This document shows positions 17,001 to 24,035 of a DNA stretch of 38,375 bases, in pieces; the first letter of the stretch is position 1, and every line of letters begins with the position of its first letter. The stretch is from Streptomyces lushanensis. GTDB taxonomy: Bacteria > Actinomycetota > Actinomycetes > Streptomycetales > Streptomycetaceae. The stretch spans positions 1-38,375 of the forward strand of contig NZ_MAUD01000156.1 in the NCBI RefSeq assembly GCF_001700515.1, in the 5' to 3' direction. The notes under the pieces were generated by a model that had not been told where the DNA came from, ran no database searches, and saw nothing but the letters and a program-made list of their open reading frames with translations. The position numbers and the translations under genes were made by a program.

Positions 17001-17106
17001 CCACCGCCCGCCACGGCGCCCGCACTCCCCCGCCGGGCCCCTTCCGGGACAGAAGCCCTTCCGGACAGGCCCTGGCGGACCCCCGGCAAGATCCAAACGA
17101 GAGGCC

Positions 17107-17487
17107 CTAGCGCACGCCCTTCGTCGCGTTCTCGCGGTTGAGGTAGTTGTAGACGGTGAAGCGGCTGACCCCGAGGGCGCTCGCCACCGTCTCCACGCCA
17201 TGACGTACGGAGAAGGCGCCGCGTGCCTCCAGTATCCGCACGACCGACTGCTTGGTCCTGCGGTCGAGATCGGCGAGCGGCATACCGTGCTGCCGCCCCA
17301 GGGCCGCCAGGATGTGATCCAGGGACTCCGAGAGCTGGGGCAGCCGTACGGCGAGGATGTCCGCGCCCTCCCAGGCGAGCACGACGTCGTCGGGCAGGGC
17401 CTCGTGGGGCGCGAGCAGCTCACCGCCCATGGCGTCCACCAGCGGCTGGACGGCGGTGACGAAGGGATGGTCCAGCGGCCCGGTCAC
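17107..17487 (-). CDS. HTH_22-type (YheO/DauR-like) DNA-binding protein
   Basis: A 126-aa protein starting at GTG 17487, which overlaps the upstream gene's stop (GTGA). The C-terminal third, from DRRTKQSVVRILEARGAFSVRHGVETVASALGVSRFTVYNYLNRENATKGVR, is the helix-turn-helix that I associate with HTH_22 of YheO/DauR-type regulators (repeated pattern RGxFxxRxxVExVAxxLGVSRxTVYNYL). The N-terminal part (VLAWEGADILAVRLPQLSESLDHILAALGRQHG) is small and may be a trimmed sensory domain. It is upstream of and co-oriented with the uraD-uraH operon, separated by 198 bp containing the palindromes, so it is a candidate local regulator. Target and ligand unknown. Confidence 0.7.
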   Translation of the reverse strand: MTGPLDHPFVTAVQPLVDAMGGELLAPHEALPDDVVLAWEGADILAVRLPQLSESLDHILAALGRQHGMPLADLDRRTKQSVVRILEARGAFSVRHGVETVASALGVSRFTVYNYLNRENATKGVR

Positions 17488-17804
17488 CGGACGTCCTCGG
17501 CCGCGGCGATGTCGGCGGTCCCGGCGGCACGGGTGTCACGGGTGTCACGGGTGTCGCCGATCACGTTCACCTGGAGGGAGATCCGGGTGGCGCCGACGGC
17601 CAGCGACCGGCGCAGCAGCGCGTCCACGGTGGTCAGCACCGCCTCGGCGCCGCCCTCCGCCGTATTGCCGAAGGGCCCCACGTCGACGGCGTCCAGTTCG
17701 GCGCTCTGGACGATCTCGCGGGCCACCAGCGCGTGCGCGGGCGCCTCGTCGAGGTCGAAGGGTTCGGTCGTGAACTCGACTCTCAATCGCACTTGTGTCC
17801 CCAT
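17484..17804 (-). CDS. Thiamine-binding-protein-like (DUF77/MTH1187 fold) protein
   Basis: A small 106-aa protein. The core VRLRVEFTTEPFDLDEAPAHALVAREIVQSAELDAVDVGPFGNTAEGGAEAVLTTVDALLRRSLAVGATRISLQVNVIG fits the ferredoxin-like thiamine-binding/DUF77 family as found in actinobacteria (VEFTTEPF and GPFGNTAEG are characteristic). The start is ATG 17804; the frame is open further up into the integrase remnant. The C-terminal tail contains a perfect coding tandem repeat, DTRDTRDTR, from three copies of a 9-nt unit (17528-17554). It overlaps the HTH gene by 4 bp. What it binds here is not known; purine-pathway linkage is by position only. Confidence 0.7.
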   Translation of the reverse strand: MGTQVRLRVEFTTEPFDLDEAPAHALVAREIVQSAELDAVDVGPFGNTAEGGAEAVLTTVDALLRRSLAVGATRISLQVNVIGDTRDTRDTRAAGTADIAAAEDVR

Positions 17805-17830
17805 GGCGTCGGCCTGACCTGCACGTTCTC

Positions 17831-18118
17831 TCAACCCTCCGGCTGAGAGGGCACATCCGGGGCACATTCCCCCCTCACGGCACCGAACGGCTGGTCCACC
17901 GCCGCCCTGGTCTGTTGGTCCGACTCAGGAAAGAGATGGCTGTAGACGTTCAGGGTCATCGCGGCGTTGGCATGCCCCAGTCGCTCCGACACGACCCTAA
18001 CGGACTCCCCCGCAGCGATCAGCAAAGATGCGTAGGCATTCCGCAGGGCGTGGGGCCCGGTGCCCTTGGACAGCTTGGCCTCGGCGACGGCCGGACGCCG
18101 GACCTGCTCGTAGATCCG
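17831..18118 (-). pseudogene. Tyrosine recombinase (phage-type integrase) C-terminal remnant
   Basis: The frame encodes about 95 residues of integrase catalytic domain: RRPAVAEAKLSKGTGPHALRNAYASLLIAAGESVRVVSERLGHANAAMTLNVYSHLFPESDQQTRAAVD. Box II appears as HALRN (HxLRH in active enzymes, so the second His is Asn), followed by LGHA and the nucleophile Tyr in NVYSHL. Everything upstream of about 18118 is missing: no N-terminal core-binding domain, no box I Arg and no catalytic Lys. The best start (a TTG at 18023-18025) lies within the domain. It is a dead fragment that marks the left side of an island. Its family differs from the neighbouring remnant at 18378-18740. Confidence 0.8.
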
Positions 18119-18377
18119 ATTTTGTTTGCACGGACCATGCGTTGGACGCCCCCGGGGTGGCCGGGTTCATCGGCCGGCTCGCTCTGCGACCGGGCCGCCG
18201 ATGGGGCGGATCAAGAAGAAGCGTGCGCCGCCCGCCGGGGGCCCGGCCGCAGGACCGGGCGATCGACACCGGGCTGATGGCCAGCGGCACCGACGTGAAG
18301 TACCACCTTGGCCCGGACGGCACCGTGTTCCCCGTCGCGCTCGGCAGGAGCGGGCAGGTGCTGGCCAGCGGCGAACG
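18119..18377. other. Unassigned DNA between the two integrase remnants
   Basis: About 260 bp separate the remnants. The plus strand can encode a passage that looks protein-like (TGLMASGTDVKYHLGPDG and onwards to GQVLASGERLISAD), which I do not recognise and which has no convincing start or ribosome-binding site. The left junction carries an unusually T-rich word for this genome (GATTTTGTTTGCA, 18118-18130). It may be a scrap of another gene brought in during rearrangement. Confidence 0.4.
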
Positions 18378-18740
18378 GCTGATCTCCGCCGACCAGTCGA
18401 GGACGGTCAGCACACCGCGGCGCTTGGGCGGCGAGCCCCTCTTCGCCTTCCCGTGACGAACGTAGAGGACGCCGCACTCGCCGGACTCGGGACCTTCAGG
18501 GGTGCGCCCGAAGTCGACCGCGTCCAGCATCCGCGTCTCGTTGCGGCGCAGGCCGAAGGCGTACGCGGTCTTGAACAGCGTCGCGTCGCGAAAGGCGGTC
18601 AGCCGGCCCTTGCGGCCCCGGCCACGGACACTGCCGGCCTGGTCGTCGGTGTAGTCGAAGAACGCCTGCAACTCCTACGGGCTCACCGAGCGCGAAAGTG
18701 CCAGGAACACTGCCCGTTCGGGCACCCGTTGGCGGGGGCA
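18378..18740 (-). pseudogene. Second tyrosine recombinase remnant with in-frame stop
   Basis: Minus-strand coding remains read RVPERAVFLALSRSVSP-stop-ELQAFFDYTDDQAG, then GRGRKGRLTAFRDATLFKTAYAFGLRRNETRMLDAVDFGR, then GVLYVRHGKAKRGSPPKRRGVLTVLDWSAEI. This is the middle of an actinobacterial integrase: the box I Arg (GLRRNE) and the catalytic-Lys beta-hairpin (RHGKAKRGSPPKRR) are present. A TAG at 18675-18677 interrupts the frame (most relatives have a sense codon in SPxELQAFF), and similarity ends at about 18378, losing box II and the Tyr. The lost C-terminus is not the one found at 17831-18118, which belongs to a different integrase type. Confidence 0.75.
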
Positions 18741-18759
18741 TTTACCAGATACTCGACTC

Positions 18760-20358
18760 ATGCGCGTACAACGGACCGCACCTGCCCCGGCACATCGGTC
18801 CGGCGCTGTCGGCCGGACCGCGGGTGCCAAGCCGACGCATGCGCTGCTGGCGCTGCAGCGCGCGGTCGGCAACCAGGCGGTCGCCAGGGTCCTGAAACCG
18901 GGGCCACCGGTAGTGCAGCGGGCTTCGCGGGACGATCTGCTGGCGGCGCTGCGGGACGCGGTCCGCGCCGGTGCGTGGCAGGAGGTTGCGACACGCCTCA
19001 ACGGCTTCAACGACGCCGACATCGTACGGCTGTCCGCGGGCCTGACGTTGGGCGAGGCGGCCAACACCCGTGCGGCCGTGGCAACTTACCTGGCCGGATG
19101 GCCCCAGGAGAGCACGATCACCGCAGCGCTGGACAGAGGCCGCGCCGAAGTGGCGAGGATCGGCAGGATCTACCAGGCGTACGAGCAGGGCGTCCGGGAC
19201 GCCGACTGGCCGATGGTGGCACGGCAGCTGCACGCCATGTCCACAGCGGACGTGGAGGCACGTCTGCGCAAGCTGGCCCCTGACGAGCTTCGGACACTGT
19301 GCGAGGCCGCCCCGGAGCAGAGCGCTCGGGTGGCGCAGCTGGCCCACGCCGCTGCCGGCGCACGGGGCATCGAGGTCCCCACCGGGCCGGGGCCGCTGAC
19401 GGTCGGCGAGCAGGTCGTGGGCCAGGCCGAAGAGTATCTCCCCGGCGGAGAGCAGATCGTGGACACCGTCGCACCGGCCGCCGAGGGGGACGGAGCGGCA
19501 ATAGGCACGCGCCGGATCGCCGACGGCGTGGTGACCATGGCCGGAGTCGTTCCGCTCGCCGAAGTGGAGGAGACAGCCTCCGCCAGCGGTGTCTTCCGGA
19601 TCGACAAGGCGGCGGGCGTGGTCCGAAGTCTTCCCACGGCCGGTAGGGCCGCTGCCCTTCCCGCGGCCGCGCGGGCGGGTGTCGGTCTGGCAGTGAAGGT
19701 GCCGGTGGTGGGCGTGGCCTTCGTCGCCGGGTTGGTCGGCCCGTTCGCGGTCGGCTGGGCCATCGCGCACACCGCTGAGGTGGCGAAAGCACAGGGGGAG
19801 TTCGGCCAAGGTACGTCGGCGCCGGGCGGGGCGCCGCTGTCGGGTGCGACACTGCCCGGCGCGTTGCCCCTGCCAGCGGCAGGGCACCGGGAGGAGAAGG
19901 AGGACGACGACTGCCGCAATTGTCCGCCCGGCACCTCCGCCCTCTACGGCCCTCTCGACGAGCACGGCCGTGCCACCGGCGTCCACGCTACCCTCCGTGG
20001 CCGGACGTGGAGCGGCGAGGCACCGTACGAGGATCCGGTCGGCTACGAGTCGGGCATCTCCGGCGTGGAAGGCGGGCAACACCGGGCCCATCTGCTCGCG
20101 CGCACGCTCGGCGGCAGCGGCGGCAGGAACAACCTGGTCCCCTTCGGCGCCGTTCAGAACATCGCCATGTACCACAACGTCGAGTCGGTCGTGGAAACCC
20201 ACGTGACACTGTTCCCGGAAAACTGCGTCGAGTTCAGCGCGCTGCCCATGTACGAGGGCGACAGCCCCACGGCCACCGCGATCCATGTCTTCGCCCGAGA
20301 CCTGTGCACCGGTAAGGTCGTTATCGACGAGTTGGTCCAGAACCGGTATCTGCACTGA
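18760..20358 (+). CDS. Modular toxin-like protein: eCIS-cargo-like N-terminus plus C-terminal HNH/NS-type nuclease
   Basis: Intact 532-aa protein. Residues about 25-55 carry THALLALQRAVGNQAVARVLKPGPPVVQR, the linear motif I know from actinobacterial proteins that accompany extracellular contractile injection systems (eCIS, DUF4157-type). Residues about 55-220 are two helical repeats (AWQEVATRLNGFNDADIVRLSAGLTL and DWPMVARQLHAMSTADVEARLRKLAPDEL). A hydrophobic stretch (VGLAVKVPVVGVAFVAGLVGPFAVGWAI) lies near residues 305-332. The C-terminal 130 residues resemble Endonuclease_NS_2 nucleases: GQHRAHLLARTLGGSGGRNNLVPFG with His441 and His444, then Asn in NNLVP. No signal peptide. A GATACT box ends 6 bp before the ATG and there is no clear ribosome-binding site, hinting at a leaderless mRNA. 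No immunity gene follows. Confidence 0.75.
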   Translation: MRVQRTAPAPAHRSGAVGRTAGAKPTHALLALQRAVGNQAVARVLKPGPPVVQRASRDDLLAALRDAVRAGAWQEVATRLNGFNDADIVRLSAGLTLGEAANTRAAVATYLAGWPQESTITAALDRGRAEVARIGRIYQAYEQGVRDADWPMVARQLHAMSTADVEARLRKLAPDELRTLCEAAPEQSARVAQLAHAAAGARGIEVPTGPGPLTVGEQVVGQAEEYLPGGEQIVDTVAPAAEGDGAAIGTRRIADGVVTMAGVVPLAEVEETASASGVFRIDKAAGVVRSLPTAGRAAALPAAARAGVGLAVKVPVVGVAFVAGLVGPFAVGWAIAHTAEVAKAQGEFGQGTSAPGGAPLSGATLPGALPLPAAGHREEKEDDDCRNCPPGTSALYGPLDEHGRATGVHATLRGRTWSGEAPYEDPVGYESGISGVEGGQHRAHLLARTLGGSGGRNNLVPFGAVQNIAMYHNVESVVETHVTLFPENCVEFSALPMYEGDSPTATAIHVFARDLCTGKVVIDELVQNRYLH

Positions 20359-20609
20359 GGTGTTTCGGTAGCCGATCCCGGGACGCGACCGTTACGGCCT
20401 GTTCGTTGCGGGTGTCTGCGATCCTGCCCGTCGCGGGTCGGGGGTTGATACTGGGTCGGCTCGCGTATTCAGCTGTTGCCGGTTCTCGGTCCGATCCGGT
20501 GCGTGGGTAGCACCGTGCGGCGTGCGGTCCGGCCACCCGGGTGCTCGCGCGGGTGGACTGCGCCCGGGAGGACGCGGCCGGGGTCTTGCCCCGTCCGCTT
20601 GCCACCGCG
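20359..20609. other. Non-coding stretch downstream of the toxin gene
   Basis: Immediately after the toxin stop I see no convincing gene on either strand. All open frames here are shadows without ribosome-binding sites or family resemblance, so no linked immunity protein can be named. Confidence 0.4.
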
Positions 20610-20990
20610 CTACTGGCCGCCGCCGCTGCGAGTTCGGGGCCCGCAGGGCGTCGGCCCGCTTCAGATCACCGAAGTACCGGTCCGTGGCCAGTTGCGTGGT
20701 GAGCCACCGGGCCAACTCCCCGGCCCCCGATTCGCGGCTGATGGCCAAGACCGCCGTCAGCGACCGGTGCGGGTAGTAGACCGCTTGCAGGCCGCCCAGA
20801 ACGTCCGCAGCCCGTTCCGTGCCGATGAACCCGGCCGCCGCGGCGAGCTTCAGGGCGTGGCGGACATTGGCCAGGGGCCAGTTGACGGAGCGCAGGTCGG
20901 CATCGGTGGACTGTCCGACGGCCACCTCGTCGTGCAACCATCGCCTGCCGGCCCGAGAAGATCTCCCGGTGGTAAAAGGGCCGCGCCCGG
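20610..20990 (-). pseudogene. TfuA-like protein fragment
   Basis: The minus strand encodes WLHDEVAVGQSTDADLRSVNWPLANVRHALKLAAAAGFIGTERAADVLGGLQAVYYPHRSLTAVLAI, ending near RYFGDLKRADAL. This matches the pattern of the TfuA core (DDEVAVxH, PLVNxRxTL, AAAxGxI, LxYxxRT, KRxDAL); TfuA partners YcaO enzymes in thioamide and azoline RiPP biosynthesis. A neighbouring frame just upstream contains FYHREIF, like the TfuA FHREIL segment, followed by loss of about 30 residues and a frameshift. The N-terminal half and any YcaO gene are absent. Identification rests on motif memory; an unrelated helical protein is possible. Confidence 0.5.
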
Positions 20991-21245
20991 CCCGACCGCC
21001 GCACCACCATCGCCCTGACCGACATGCTCGGCGTGCCCTTCGACCAGGCCCTCGCACTGGGCTGGCCCCACTGGCTGCGGCTCGCCCTCAAGGACGACCG
21101 CGCGCTGCTCGCCTCCCCATGGACACCATCCGGAACCATTCGGGCACTGGAACACGTAGGAGGGCCCGCGGACATGGAACGCAGGGAATTCGTGATCACC
21201 GGCGGCACCTTCGGCCGCCCTGCTGACAAGCTGGACCGCCGCCGC
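20986..21245 (+). pseudogene. Fragment of a Streptomyces XRE-type regulator
   Basis: The plus-strand frame reads RTTIALTDMLGVPFDQALALGWPHWLRLALKDDRALLASPWTPSGTIRALEHVGGPADMERREFVITGG. The block LALGWPHWLRLAL, then LASPWTPSGTxRALxxV and MxRRxFxxxxG, is typical of the middle of long Streptomyces XRE regulators. The N-terminal helix-turn-helix and the C-terminal TPR-like part are missing, and the frame loses resemblance at about 21240. It overlaps the TfuA-like fragment end to end on the opposite strand, so this junction is a rearrangement point. Confidence 0.6.
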
Positions 21246-21289
21246 CCCCGCGACCGCGATTCGATGCGGTTGATGCCTGGTGGCCGGAC

Positions 21290-22072
21290 TTACTGGTGGG
21301 TGGTCAGCCGGGTTCCGAACGTGGTGACCCCAATGAGCCCGTCACAGGGCTGCAGACGGGGCTTCGGGAGGGCGATGGGGCGTGCGTCGCCGGGGACTCG
21401 GATCTCGGCGCTGAGGGGTGAATCGATGACCGGGGCAACGCACTCGGCGGCGAACGAGCTGAGCCAGAGCAAGTCGAAAGATGTGCTGTGGCCAGGGGAG
21501 AGCACGACGGCCGAAGGCGGGCGCAGCTGCGAGCGGACTGTTGTGAGACGCCGTCGTTCGTTCGGTCTCGTTTCCGGCGTCGCGCACGACTGGGTGTCCG
21601 GCAACGCCCCGGGGACGCAGACCGGCACGACGTCGGAACCGTAGAAAGTCAGGCCGGCCCAGCCACTGAGCCGGCACGGCGAGTGACCCGCGTTGCGCAG
21701 CAGAACCCTGGTGACGGTCTTCTGCTCGTGGTCCTCCGGGAACAGTCCCGGGTTTTCGGTCGATGCGGTGAGGTCGGGGGCCGCGCAGTCGTGGATCTCG
21801 GGGGTTGTGGGTGTTGGTGTTGTGGCCGCGGTCGTCGCGGAGCGGGTCGGTGCGGCCGTGGCGGTGACGGACGTGTGCGTCGTTGTGGCGGTGACGGACG
21901 TGTGCGTTGTGGGGGTGGTTGTCGGCGAAGGCGTCTGGGCGGGGCTGCCGGTCAGGGCGCTGCGACTCGGGACTTGCCCGTCGGCCGGGTCTGGTACGCC
22001 GGTTGATGCGGCGCATCCCAGTGTCGTCACTAGCAGCGTGCTGCCTATCGCGTGTCCCCACCATCTCCCCAT
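21290..22072 (-). CDS. DUF4232 domain lipoprotein
   Basis: A 260-aa predicted lipoprotein. ATG 22072 gives MGRWWGHAIGSTLLVTTLGCAAS, a signal with lipobox TLGC (Cys20). A Thr/Ser/Ala/Pro-rich tether follows with repeated THTSVTAT units, then a DUF4232-like beta domain: CAAPDLTASTENPGLFPEDHEQKTVTRVLLRNAGHSPCRLSGWAGLTFYG, with paired cysteines in the C-terminal part (VPVCVPG, SCATPE, AECVAPV, LQPCDG). The frame is open upstream of this Met but lacks signal features. It is likely anchored on the outer face of the membrane. Function of DUF4232 is unknown. It lies at the right side of the island and looks intact. Confidence 0.8.
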   Translation of the reverse strand: MGRWWGHAIGSTLLVTTLGCAASTGVPDPADGQVPSRSALTGSPAQTPSPTTTPTTHTSVTATTTHTSVTATAAPTRSATTAATTPTPTTPEIHDCAAPDLTASTENPGLFPEDHEQKTVTRVLLRNAGHSPCRLSGWAGLTFYGSDVVPVCVPGALPDTQSCATPETRPNERRRLTTVRSQLRPPSAVVLSPGHSTSFDLLWLSSFAAECVAPVIDSPLSAEIRVPGDARPIALPKPRLQPCDGLIGVTTFGTRLTTHQ

Positions 22073-23071
22073 GCTTCGAAACGTAGCAGCGGGGTCTGTG
22101 GTGTTTCGGAGCGGCCCCCGTACCGGCGGTTGGGAGCGTGCGGTGGTGAGTGCGACAACCGATGGGTCCGTGGGGATGCGGGCATGTCGAGGATGCCCAC
22201 CAGATGCCAGTCTGCGGGCCGCCCCCTTGCACCCACGGGTGTTCCGATGTCGCGCACGGTGCAGACAGCCCGCCACACGTTTTGGAGACTGTCACGTCGA
22301 CGGGGTGCGGAGGGCAGCATCTCGCCACCGTCGCGCGCAGGCGACGGCTGGAGCAGCCCGGCGTCGTTGAGATGACGAGCCTGCCCGGGGAGCCGACATC
22401 GCCCCGGGGTTGCTCACGTCCCTTCCAGCCCCGGCATCCAGCCCGCCCCGGACGCCCCCGACGGTCGGCCATACGAGGTGGCCGCACAAGCGCACTGCTT
22501 CGAAGTCGCGCACCGTAGCGTGCAATCACCGGCTACCCGAACCGGTGATCCCGTGGATCGTGGATGATCCACCGCCACTTTCCGCCCGTGAATCGAAAGG
22601 AATCCTCGAGACAGCCATCAAATCGAATCGCCGCGCACCATCAGCACTTCATGCTGCCGCACAGCTCACGCGGAACAGGCCTCAAGCCGGCTCCAGAGCT
22701 CTTCTTCAGGACGCCACCGCGTCGCCGCTTCCCCGAGGGCACATCCAGGACACACGCACCTGAAAACGCTGCGGAGCGACGAGAACAGGTGAGGGACGTT
22801 CCTACAGGTCAGCACAGATCAGCGGGCGCTCCCGCAGGTCAGAGCCGCGCAGCAGGACTTGGCTCTCAGTCGCATCGCGCCTCCGTCGCACCGGCCCGGG
22901 ACGAGGACGACCTTGACCGACGGTCCGGCGGGGCGCGGATCTCCTCCGTACGGCACCGTGGCCCCGCCGTCCGCCTCGCGGGCCTTCCGGCGGGACCCGG
23001 CACCGCGGCGCCCGGTTTCCGCCGTGTTCATCGTTCACCTCTTGACAGCCCAGGAGCCCCAGAGGCAGGCT
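22073..23071. other. Intergenic region with hairpins; no gene recognised
   Basis: About 1 kb without a recognisable family. Two perfect inverted repeats occur close together: ATCACCGG / CCGGTGAT (22525-22549, 9-nt loop) and GTGGAT / ATCCAC (22553-22572, 8-nt loop). On the minus strand a possible 70-aa ORF (22819-23031) has AGAGGTG before its ATG and a Cys-rich end (KSCCAALTCGSAR), but I do not recognise it. A perfect -35-type TTGACA is at 23042-23047 on the plus strand towards hyi, without a good -10 at the usual distance. Confidence 0.4.
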
Positions 23072-23107
23072 TTCCATCAAGCAGAAGATAACTTCCGCAA
23101 TACGGAA
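23072..23107 (+). promoter_or_regulatory. Tandem operator upstream of hyi
   Basis: Two 15-bp elements of form TTCCR-N5-YRGAA lie 21 bp apart: TTCCATCAAGCAGAA (23072-23086) and TTCCGCAATACGGAA (23093-23107), separated by GATAAC. The second is a near-perfect inverted repeat. The same pair, same order, same spacing, occurs on the minus strand before gcl. Two helical turns between centres suggests cooperative binding of a dimeric repressor. In S. coelicolor the IclR-family protein AllR is known to control allantoin genes; assigning it here is inference. Confidence 0.75.
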
Positions 23108-23124
23108 GGAGCGCCTGACTCCTC

Positions 23125-23967
23125 ATGGCCCCTCTCACCACGAACGGGCGCGGCACAGAGCAGCGCTTCGATGTGAACCTGTCGATCCTCTTCACCGAGC
23201 TTCCCCTACTGGAGCGGCCCGCCGCCGCCGCGGCGGCGGGCTTCGGCGCCGTGGAGCTGTGGTGGCCCTGGATCGACACCCCCACCCCGCCGCAGAGCGA
23301 GCTGGACGCGCTCAAGAAGGCGCTGGGCGACGCGGGCACCCAGCTCGTGGGGCTGAACTTCTACGCCGGACAGCTCCCGGGACCCGACCGCGGCGCGCTC
23401 TCCGTACCCGGCGAGGAGGCCGAGCGGTTCCGCGCCAATGTCGAGGTCGCGGCGGCCTTCGCCGCCTCCGTGGACTGCCCGGCGCTCAACGCGCTGTACG
23501 GCAATCGCGTCGAGGGCGTCGACCCGCACCTCCAGGACACCCTCGCCCTGGACAACCTGGTGCTGGCGGCCCGCGCGGCGAGCGAGGCCGGTTCGATCCT
23601 GCTGATCGAGGCGCTCAACAGGCCGGAGTCGCCGCTCTATCCGCTGGTGAGCGCGGAGTCCGCGATCGAGGTGGTCGACCGGGTCAACGAGGCCACCGGA
23701 CTCGACAACGCCGCCTTCCTGCTCGATCTCTACCATCTGTCGATGAACGGCGAGGACCTGAACGAGGTCATCGACCGCTACGCCGACAAGACCGGCCACG
23801 TACAGATCGCGGACAACCCCGGCCGGGGCGCACCCGGCACCGGAGCGCTGCCGCTGGACGATCTCATCGGGCGGCTGCGGAAGGCCGGTTACGCCGGCTG
23901 GATCGGCCTGGAGTACAAGCCGGGCGACCGTCCGAGCGCCGAGGCCTTCGGCTGGCTCGCCAACTGA
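23125..23967 (+). CDS. hyi: Hydroxypyruvate isomerase
   Basis: A TIM-barrel isomerase of 280 aa that interconverts hydroxypyruvate and tartronate semialdehyde in the glyoxylate salvage route. Xylose-isomerase-like barrel features are visible: NLSILFTELPLLERPAAAAAAGFGAVELWWPW at the N-terminus, LNFYAGQLPGPDRGALSVPGEEAERFRANVEVA, LLIEALNRPESPLYPL with the metal-ligand Glu, LLDLYHLSMNGEDL with Asp, HVQIADNPGRGAPGTGALPLDDL and WIGLEYKPGDRP with the final Glu. ATG 23125 lies 13 nt after AAGGAG, part of which overlaps the tandem operator. glxR follows 68 bp later, probably co-transcribed. Confidence 0.95.
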   Translation: MAPLTTNGRGTEQRFDVNLSILFTELPLLERPAAAAAAGFGAVELWWPWIDTPTPPQSELDALKKALGDAGTQLVGLNFYAGQLPGPDRGALSVPGEEAERFRANVEVAAAFAASVDCPALNALYGNRVEGVDPHLQDTLALDNLVLAARAASEAGSILLIEALNRPESPLYPLVSAESAIEVVDRVNEATGLDNAAFLLDLYHLSMNGEDLNEVIDRYADKTGHVQIADNPGRGAPGTGALPLDDLIGRLRKAGYAGWIGLEYKPGDRPSAEAFGWLAN

Positions 23968-24035
23968 CCACCGTCACGTGACCACCGTCACGCGCGTGTC
24001 CAGACGCACGCACGTGTGCTGAAAGGGGCAGCCTC

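Noticed and set aside
13341-17817. Long plus-strand open frames across the urate operon
   Set aside because: These are antisense shadows common in GC-rich DNA; the minus-strand genes have clear catalytic motifs.
17805-17890. Possible TPP riboswitch before the thiamine-binding-like gene
   Set aside because: A GGCTGAGAGGG word occurs, but on the opposite strand, and the other TPP core elements (ACCTGAT and the GGATAATGCC-like arm) are missing. The bases form part of the integrase remnant.
22819-23031. 70-aa minus-strand ORF divergent from hyi
   Set aside because: It has AGAGGTG before the ATG, but no recognisable family and Arg/Gly/Pro-rich shadow-like composition. Not listed as a gene; the Cys-rich end could be rechecked.
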